From: Erysipelothrix sp.
GTDB taxonomy: Bacteria; Bacillota_I; Bacilli_A; Erysipelotrichales; Erysipelotrichaceae
Length of the DNA stretch: 5,259 nt
Reading direction: 5' to 3'
NCBI GenBank assembly: GCA_012520695.1
Contig: JAAYNU010000211.1
Location: 1-5,259 of the forward strand
Shown: in pieces, positions 1-3,976 of the stretch
Layout of the letters: the number at the start of each line of letters is the position of its first letter
Position numbering within the stretch: position 1 is the first letter of the stretch
Made by a program: the position numbers and the translations under genes
The notes under the pieces: model-generated
Databases searched by the model: none
What the model was told of the DNA's origin: nothing
The model's input: the letters and a program-made list of their open reading frames with translations, nothing else

Positions 1-227
1 AACATATTCATGAGTATAATCTACCCGTAATTCTACTTCACGGTGAGAAGGATATTATTGTGCCACCATCAGTTGGTGATTATTTCTTGGGAAATATTAA
101 GAGTACGGATAAGACACATATCATCTATGAAGGACTTTATCATGAAATATTAAATGAGCGAGAACGTGACCAAGTTTTGGCAGATATTGTGAAATGGTTG
201 GATGAACATACCTCTCAATCGCTCTAA
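1..227 (+). CDS. Alpha/beta hydrolase, C-terminal part (monoacylglycerol lipase / lysophospholipase type), truncated by window start
   Basis: The reading frame is open from base 3 to a TAA at 225-227 and gives 74 residues. It begins near LPVILLHGEKDIIVPP and ends in WLDEHTSQSL. The first stretch is the strand and turn that carry the acidic member of the catalytic triad (Asp codon 51-53, in HGEKD). The YEGLYHEILNE stretch carries the catalytic His (codon 141-143), followed by the ERDQVLADIVKWL helix. This pairing is typical of the serine aminopeptidase S33 / monoacylglycerol lipase group, cytoplasmic or membrane-associated enzymes that cleave acylglycerol or lysophospholipid esters. The nucleophilic serine (GxSxG) would lie upstream, outside the window. 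Family members are usually about 250-310 residues, so roughly a quarter is visible. The exact substrate cannot be told from this end. Fold and family are fairly sure; the specific enzyme is not. Confidence 0.85.
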   Translation, partial: HIHEYNLPVILLHGEKDIIVPPSVGDYFLGNIKSTDKTHIIYEGLYHEILNERERDQVLADIVKWLDEHTSQSL

Positions 228-229
228 GC

Positions 230-260
230 ACTAACTTGGATTAATACATACCAATTTAGT
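230..260. repeat. Imperfect inverted repeat across the promoter of the DsbA-like gene
   Basis: The arms ACTAACTTGG (230-239) and CCAATTTAGT (251-260) are complementary at nine of ten positions and are separated by 11 bases. The dyad runs from the presumed -35 region up to the first base of the -10 box. No T-run follows, so it is a poor intrinsic terminator for the upstream hydrolase. An operator is possible but not shown. Confidence 0.4.
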
Positions 261-265
261 ATAAT
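236..265 (+). promoter_or_regulatory. Predicted sigma-A promoter of the DsbA-like gene
   Basis: A perfect TATAAT -10 box lies at 260-265. A weak -35 candidate TTGGAT (236-241, three of six consensus bases) lies 18 bases upstream. Transcription would start near 272, leaving a leader of about 16 bases that begins almost at the ribosome binding site. The -10 box is strong evidence; the -35 is tentative. Confidence 0.6.
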
Positions 266-275
266 ATAGAAGAAA

Positions 276-281
276 GAGGTG
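276..281 (+). promoter_or_regulatory. Ribosome binding site that fixes the start of the DsbA-like gene
   Basis: GAGGTG at 276-281 matches six consecutive bases of the Shine-Dalgarno consensus and lies six bases before ATG 288. This argues against the in-frame GTG at 279, which lies inside the binding site itself. Confidence 0.75.
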
Positions 282-287
282 TTAACT

Positions 288-968
288 ATGAAAGTACAAG
301 TATGGTCAGATTTTGTTTGTCCGTTTTGCTATATCGGACAACGACACTTAGAAAATGCAATTAAAGAAGTTGATCCGAGCATTGAAATTGAATTCATATC
401 CTATGAATTAGATCCAAATCATGTTGATAATTTAGACGTGAGCATGGCACAGGAACTCGCTAATAAATACGGAATGAGTTTAGAAGAAGCACATGCCAAT
501 AACGACCGCGTTAAAGGAATGGCTGAACAAGCAGGACTTCACTATAATTTCGAAACAATGAAGCACAGTAATACATTCAAAGCACACAAATTATTCCAAT
601 TTGCGAAAGCTCAAGGTAAGGGCAATGAATTATCTGAAATCTTAATGGATGCTTATTTCTCAAAAGGTGCTTACTTAAATGATGAGTCAGAATTAATTGA
701 ACTCGCATCACAAGCAGGGATCGATAAAGAAACTGCGCAATCAGTCTTAGATAATGATGACTTTGGTCTTAAAGTTCGTCAGGATGAGCAACATGCCGCA
801 TCACTTGGTGTTAAGGGTGTGCCTCATTTTGTGATTGATGATCAAGTATTCTTATCAGGTGCACAACCTGTTGAAACGTTTAAACAAGCACTAATGCACG
901 TGAAAACATTGAATTTCAACAATGCTTCAAGTGACATGCTTTGTGAAGACGGAGTTTGTAAAGTTTAG
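288..968 (+). CDS. DsbA-family thiol oxidoreductase, FrnE-like, with an extra C-terminal CX4C
   Basis: This 226-residue protein has a DSBA-like thioredoxin domain (PF01323 type) over nearly its whole length. The opening MKVQVWSDFVCPFCYIG places the CPFC redox site at residues 11-14. An alpha-helical insert follows at roughly 50-150, and the GVKGVPHFVID loop supplies the cis-proline (Pro179) that packs against the active site. There is no signal peptide or membrane segment, so it should act in the cytoplasm on protein or small-molecule thiols. This is typical of the FrnE / 2-hydroxychromene-2-carboxylate isomerase-like group; the CPFC pair argues for redox rather than isomerase or glutathione-transferase chemistry. 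The C-terminus has a second pair, CEDGVC (Cys219 and Cys224), reminiscent of the two-motif FrnE of Deinococcus. ATG 288 is chosen from the binding site at 276-281. The gene has its own promoter and terminator and appears monocistronic. The physiological substrate is unknown. Confidence 0.9.
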   Translation: MKVQVWSDFVCPFCYIGQRHLENAIKEVDPSIEIEFISYELDPNHVDNLDVSMAQELANKYGMSLEEAHANNDRVKGMAEQAGLHYNFETMKHSNTFKAHKLFQFAKAQGKGNELSEILMDAYFSKGAYLNDESELIELASQAGIDKETAQSVLDNDDFGLKVRQDEQHAASLGVKGVPHFVIDDQVFLSGAQPVETFKQALMHVKTLNFNNASSDMLCEDGVCKV

Positions 969-969
969 T

Positions 970-995
970 AGACTGATATCAATCAGTCTTTTTTT
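970..995 (+). terminator. Intrinsic terminator of the DsbA-like gene
   Basis: The stem AGACTGAT (970-977) pairs with ATCAGTCT (982-989) around the loop ATCA, and T residues run through 995. It begins one base after the TAG stop codon at 966-968. It is short but well formed. Its T-run overlaps the promoter of the next gene. Confidence 0.85.
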
Positions 996-1003
996 GTTAT
1001 AAT
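995..1003 (+). promoter_or_regulatory. Extended -10 promoter of the membrane protein gene
   Basis: TGTTATAAT at 995-1003 is a TGn extended -10 element plus a perfect TATAAT (998-1003). No good -35 is seen; CTGATA at 973-978 is the nearest, with a 19-base spacer, and lies inside the terminator stem. An extended -10 can work with a poor -35. Transcription would start near 1010, two bases before the AAGGAG ribosome binding site (1012-1017). Confidence 0.65.
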
Positions 1004-1025
1004 GAATGGATAAGGAGATGTACGT

Positions 1026-2630
1026 ATGATAAAAAACAAAGGTAAGTGGATTGCGTTAACTCTCGTAGTATTCGTAATCTTAGATGTCGTGAACGGTAAT
1101 ACATACAGTATTATGAACGTTGAGTCGATGGTGTATTTGTCGGTATTTGTATTAATCATTGCAGGGATTTTATTCCTCGATAAAGAAAACTATAAGAAGT
1201 TTTTTGGAACATTTGGAATTATATTAACTGCATTTCTCATCACGTTTATCATTGGTGGCTTCATGTCATCGAAGTTATTCAATGCGAAGCGTTTCGCAAA
1301 TGTGATTGGCGATGTTCAAGAAGTTGATTACGCGCTACTCTATGGAAATGATCGCGAAATTGAAATGTCCTATGTTGATAAAGATTCCGCAATCATTGCG
1401 GCAGATAAAAAACTGGGAGAACTGAGCGATGCTTCATCTCGTTTTAGAATTGATTATGAAGAATTTTCACAGATCAACTATGACGGTAATATGGTGCGCG
1501 TTGCTCCGCTAGAATACAGTGATACATTTAAGAAGTATACAAACTTAGGAGCGGGTGTTCCTTACTATGTCATGGTTACCACGGGAGATGGTGCAGTCAA
1601 TGCGAAAGCAGAACTCATCACCTTACCTGAACCAATGCAGTATTACCCAGGTGCGCCTTTCTTTAAAGATCTGCATCGTCATGTATCCATTAATCATAAA
1701 TTTTCATATTTAGATGATTACTATTTTGAAGTGGATAATCAAGGACATCCATACTGGATTGTTCAAGTGATTACTAAGAGAGTTGGTATTTGGGGTGCTA
1801 AGGATATGGCAGCTCTGATCACCGTTGATGCCGTGAGTGGTGAAACTAAGCGCTATGGTTTAGAGGATGTTCCTGAGTGGGTTGATTCAATTTATCCGAC
1901 AGATATGCTGATGAACCAAGCGAAGGATTACTATACATTATCGGGTGGTTTCATTAACTCCATGACCCAGCAAAGAGGTGTTATGGCTATTGATTCCGTT
2001 GAGGGTGCTTATAACTACGTTATGATTGATGGTGAAATATACATCTTTACGGGTATCAGACCGATCGCACTTGAAAGTTCTTCAACAACAGGAATGTTGT
2101 TTATGAATAAGAGAACTGGACAGGCTATTGAGTTAGAGTTACCAGGTGTTTCAATTCCGTCGGCTGAAATGACGTCAATTGGATCAATCCAAGAAAAAGG
2201 GTATATCCCAACAACGCCAGTTCTTATGAACATTGGTGGGTTCCCTACCTATGTAATGTCACTGAAAGACGTATCAGGTGTTGTCCGTGGTTTCTCATAT
2301 GTAAACTACCAAGACTATACTAAATCCAGTGTAGGTGATACAGTCGCTCAAACTGAGAAGAACTATCTTAATATCATGGGTGATTCTGAGAGTCTTGCTC
2401 CAGAGGACCATGATAAAGGTGAGGGTGTCATTGAGGACATCGTACCAATCATTACAGATGGTAATACAGTTTACTTAATTCGCATGGTTGGCGATGAAAC
2501 AATTTATTCTGCTCCGATCTCAGTGAATGATTTATTGGCTTTCATTAAGCCAAATGACATTGTGATCTTTGAGTACAGTGGCAACAGAATCTATGAAATT
2601 GATAAGAAACCAGTTGTTACTCCATCTTAA
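1026..2630 (+). CDS. Conserved-looking membrane-anchored protein of unknown function, large extracytoplasmic region
   Basis: I cannot assign a function to this 534-residue protein. Three hydrophobic helices are visible at about 8-23, 35-51 and 60-80. The Lys/Glu-rich KENYKK loop (53-58) between helices 2 and 3 and the Lys-rich N-terminus are both predicted inside, so residues from about 81 to the end should lie outside the membrane. That part looks like alternating beta strands: HPYWIVQV (about 242-249), then VDAVSGETKRY (267-277), which resembles the 'value plus G-E' turn of PepSY-like domains; PEWVDSIYP (283-291); and QEKGY (389-393) before GGFPTYVMSLKD (404-415). This motif order recalls a family I know only as uncharacterised. 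There are no cysteines and no evident catalytic signature. ATG 1026 has AAGGAG eight bases upstream. The FMN reductase follows after 64 bases without a terminator, so the two may share a transcript. Reality of the gene is near certain; function is open. Confidence 0.9.
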   Translation: MIKNKGKWIALTLVVFVILDVVNGNTYSIMNVESMVYLSVFVLIIAGILFLDKENYKKFFGTFGIILTAFLITFIIGGFMSSKLFNAKRFANVIGDVQEVDYALLYGNDREIEMSYVDKDSAIIAADKKLGELSDASSRFRIDYEEFSQINYDGNMVRVAPLEYSDTFKKYTNLGAGVPYYVMVTTGDGAVNAKAELITLPEPMQYYPGAPFFKDLHRHVSINHKFSYLDDYYFEVDNQGHPYWIVQVITKRVGIWGAKDMAALITVDAVSGETKRYGLEDVPEWVDSIYPTDMLMNQAKDYYTLSGGFINSMTQQRGVMAIDSVEGAYNYVMIDGEIYIFTGIRPIALESSSTTGMLFMNKRTGQAIELELPGVSIPSAEMTSIGSIQEKGYIPTTPVLMNIGGFPTYVMSLKDVSGVVRGFSYVNYQDYTKSSVGDTVAQTEKNYLNIMGDSESLAPEDHDKGEGVIEDIVPIITDGNTVYLIRMVGDETIYSAPISVNDLLAFIKPNDIVIFEYSGNRIYEIDKKPVVTPS

Positions 2631-2659
2631 GAGTTCATAAGGCTTGCTTAAAAAGTTCA
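2626..2659 (+). repeat. Pair of imperfect direct repeats before the FMN reductase gene
   Basis: CTTAAGAGTTCA (2626-2637, overlapping the stop codon of the membrane protein gene) recurs as CTTAAAAAGTTCA (2647-2659), with one base inserted. The copies begin 21 bases apart, about two helical turns. They could be a tandem protein-binding site for a downstream promoter, or chance in AT-rich spacer DNA. Confidence 0.35.
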
Positions 2660-2678
2660 ACTGTTTTATTGTATACAC

Positions 2679-2684
2679 AGGAGG
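2679..2684 (+). promoter_or_regulatory. Ribosome binding site that decides the FMN reductase start
   Basis: AGGAGG at 2679-2684 is a full-strength site, ten bases before ATG 2695. The in-frame ATG at 2686 is only one base from it and the in-frame TTG at 2644 lies upstream of it, so neither can use this site. Confidence 0.8.
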
Positions 2685-2694
2685 TATGTTAATT

Positions 2695-3243
2695 ATGTAC
2701 AAAGTAGCATTTTTAGTTGGTAGTTTAAGAAAGGATTCATATAATCTTTTATTAGCAAAACACATGCAAAAAAGATATGCGGATCGTTTAGATATCGAAA
2801 TATTGGATATTAATTTACCATTATTCAATGAAGATATTAATACAGAGGACCTACGACCGGATACGGTTCGTGCATTCCACGATAAGATTGAAGCAGCAGA
2901 TGCTGTATTCATGATTACACCGGAATACAACCATTCAGTATCAGGGGTTCTCAAAAACGCAATTGATTGGGCAAGTCGTCCAGGACAAGGGAAGAAAGGT
3001 CTCACTGAAAAAGTAGGTCTTATTGCTTCTGCTTCAATGGGTGCTACAGCTGGAGCACGAGCATACGTTAACTTACTCGTAACACTAGATACGCTCGCAA
3101 TGCGCTTATTGCCAGGGAACGACATTATGGTTGGAGCTGTTCATACTCAGTTTGATGAGCAGGGAACACTGACAAACGAAGGTACTATCAAGTTCATTGA
3201 TGGTGTCATTGAGAAATTCATCGACTTCTCAAAGAAGTTCTAA
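2695..3243 (+). CDS. NADPH-dependent FMN reductase family flavoprotein (chromate/quinone reductase type)
   Basis: This 182-residue protein has a flavodoxin-like fold (PF03358 type) and is of normal length for the family. The N-terminal MYKVAFLVGSLRKDSYN supplies the FMN phosphate loop (GSLRKDSYN, residues 9-17). The family signature TPEYNHSVSGVLKNAIDW begins at residue 75 and borders the flavin ring. The glycine/alanine-rich stretch MGATAGARA (about 115-123) follows a beta strand, as in ChrR/YieF-like and azoreductase-like members. Such enzymes are soluble, often tetrameric, and transfer two electrons from NAD(P)H to flavin, quinones, azo dyes or chromate; the natural substrate is likely a quinone or free flavin but cannot be fixed from sequence. 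An upstream TTG at 2644 is in frame but would add 17 residues (LKKFNCFIVYTGGMLI-like) before the conserved beta strand. Only 64 bases separate it from the membrane protein gene, so read-through transcription is likely. A strong terminator follows. Confidence 0.92.
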   Translation: MYKVAFLVGSLRKDSYNLLLAKHMQKRYADRLDIEILDINLPLFNEDINTEDLRPDTVRAFHDKIEAADAVFMITPEYNHSVSGVLKNAIDWASRPGQGKKGLTEKVGLIASASMGATAGARAYVNLLVTLDTLAMRLLPGNDIMVGAVHTQFDEQGTLTNEGTIKFIDGVIEKFIDFSKKF

Positions 3244-3252
3244 TTAATTACT

Positions 3253-3292
3253 AAACTGTATTGAAGAAATAATCTTCGATACAGTTTTTTTT
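3253..3292 (+). terminator. Intrinsic terminator of the FMN reductase gene
   Basis: A 15-base-pair stem (3253-3267 with 3273-3287, including one T-G wobble at 3262/3278) encloses the loop AATAA, and eight T residues run from 3285 to 3292. It starts ten bases after the TAA stop codon. It is the strongest terminator in the window. Confidence 0.93.
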
Positions 3293-3297
3293 CAAAG

Positions 3298-3327
3298 AAA
3301 AAGAACGAATCTTAGATGATTCGTTCT
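3298..3327 (-). terminator. tpx: Intrinsic terminator of tpx (minus strand)
   Basis: Read on the minus strand, AGAACGAATC (3327-3318) pairs with GATTCGTTCT (3311-3302) around a six-base loop, followed by TTTTT then CTTT (3302-3294). It lies about 30 bases beyond the tpx stop codon. On the plus strand no T-run follows, so it is directional towards tpx. Confidence 0.8.
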
Positions 3328-3334
3328 CCACAAG

Positions 3335-3358
3335 CCAAAGCAATTGCCTTGGTTTTTT
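3335..3358. other. Small hairpin at the tpx stop codon
   Basis: CCAAAGC (3335-3341) and GCCTTGG (3346-3352) face each other around AATT. The pairing is complete on the minus-strand RNA through a G-U wobble but has one A-C mismatch on the plus-strand RNA. On the plus strand six T residues follow (3353-3358), so it may back up the FMN reductase terminator. Confidence 0.4.
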
Positions 3359-3842
3359 ATTTTCCTGCAGCAGCGAGCGCAGCTTCATAGTTAGGTTCTT
3401 GTGCCATCTCTGGTACAAGTTCGCTATAGATAAGGTCACCGTGCTCGTTGAGTACAAAGATTGATCGAGCCAATACTTTAAATTCTGGCATCCATAGACC
3501 ATAGTCTTTACCGAATGTACCATCATTATCTCGTAGCATTGTAGTAGTGATTCCGTTAGTAGCACACCAATCAGTGAGGTCTTCTTTTTTATTATTTGAA
3601 ACGTTAACGATTGTGACATCTTTGATTTCACTTGCGAGTTCAAAGAAATGACGTGTTTGTCGATCGCAGACTGATGTATTGATATCAGGGAAGACGGATA
3701 TTATAGTCGTATTTCCTAGGAAATCGTCGTTGGTTACATTAACATCGTCTAAATTGACGAGTTTGAAATGCGGTGCTTTCGTTCCCAGTGTTGGTAATGT
3801 ACCTTCTACTGGAGTAGAAACTCCTTTTCGTGTTATTTGCAT
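3357..3842 (-). CDS. tpx: Thiol peroxidase Tpx, atypical 2-Cys peroxiredoxin
   Basis: This 161-residue protein has the usual Tpx length (about 165). Tpx reduces hydrogen peroxide and alkyl hydroperoxides in the cytoplasm and is re-reduced by thioredoxin. The peroxidatic cysteine is Cys59 in PDINTSVCDRQTRHF, in the conserved position after the Thr (TSVC motif). The resolving cysteine is Cys93 in DLTDWCATNG. The conserved Arg of the active site is Arg126 in VLARSIFVLN. The opening VSTPVEGTLPTLGTKAPHF matches the Tpx N-terminal hairpin rather than the BCP/AhpC types. The start at 3842 has AAGGAG (3859-3854) 11 bases upstream, a slightly long spacing; no better in-frame start is seen. The gene converges on the FMN reductase gene and diverges from the rRNA methyltransferase gene. 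It is transcribed alone, with its own promoter and terminator. Confidence 0.96.
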   Translation of the reverse strand: MQITRKGVSTPVEGTLPTLGTKAPHFKLVNLDDVNVTNDDFLGNTTIISVFPDINTSVCDRQTRHFFELASEIKDVTIVNVSNNKKEDLTDWCATNGITTTMLRDNDGTFGKDYGLWMPEFKVLARSIFVLNEHGDLIYSELVPEMAQEPNYEAALAAAGK

Positions 3843-3866
3843 GTTTATTCACGCTCCTTCACATTC

Positions 3867-3895
3867 ATTATAAGTCTCTTTGCCTTCTTACACAA
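3867..3895 (-). promoter_or_regulatory. tpx: Predicted sigma-A promoter of tpx
   Basis: On the minus strand a perfect TATAAT occupies 3872-3867, with TTGTGT (3895-3890) 17 bases upstream as -35 (three of six consensus bases, including TTG). Transcription would begin near 3860, directly at the ribosome binding site (3859-3854). The left half TTATAAT also equals one half of a PerR box, but the second half is poor. Confidence 0.7.
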
Positions 3896-3931
3896 AAAAT
3901 ATGCCTAGGAGTACATAAGAGGCTCTTTTTA

Positions 3932-3940
3932 TGGTATTCT
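3932..3940 (+). promoter_or_regulatory. Possible extended -10 promoter of the rRNA methyltransferase gene
   Basis: TGGTATTCT at 3932-3940 has the TGn extension and a TATTCT -10 (four of six consensus bases). The -35 candidate TACATA (3912-3917, 17-base spacer) is weak. A leader of about 30 bases would result. The 134-base gap between the two divergent starts holds this and the tpx promoter and no gene. Confidence 0.4.
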
Positions 3941-3950
3941 ATACGGGATT

Positions 3951-3964
3951 GGTGATAGGTCACC
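3951..3964 (+). other. Small leader hairpin before the rRNA methyltransferase gene
   Basis: GGTGA (3951-3955) pairs with TCACC (3960-3964) around TAGG, ending two bases before the AAGGAG binding site (3967-3972). It could modestly affect translation or mRNA stability; with five base pairs chance is also plausible. Confidence 0.35.
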
Positions 3965-3976
3965 TTAAGGAGTATT

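Noticed and set aside
279..287. GTG 279 as start of the DsbA-like protein
   Set aside because: This codon lies within the ribosome binding site for ATG 288, and the added residues (MLT) are not part of the conserved fold.
2015..2233. Minus-strand open frame of 72 codons inside the membrane protein gene
   Set aside because: It is fully antisense to a longer gene with a good start, and its product is unremarkable.
2532..3125. Minus-strand open frame of 197 codons overlapping the membrane protein and FMN reductase genes
   Set aside because: Its translation has no recognisable motif, it lies antisense to two well-supported genes, and there is no ribosome binding site at its start.
3251..3643. 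Minus-strand open frame of 130 codons in another frame of tpx
   Set aside because: It lies inside and beyond tpx, whose frame carries all the conserved Tpx residues; it also runs through the terminators.
3679..3873. Plus-strand open frame of 64 codons antisense to the tpx 5' half
   Set aside because: It has no motif, and the DNA is explained by tpx and its promoter.
3858..3874. PerR box at the tpx promoter
   Set aside because: The left half TTATAAT is perfect, but it is also simply the -10 box; the right half matches only about four of seven positions. The evidence is too weak to call an operator.
3898..3930. Possible terminator or riboswitch in the divergent gap (GCCT and AGGC arms followed by TTTTT)
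   Set aside because: The stem has only four base pairs with a long loop, and no upstream plus-strand gene needs terminating here.
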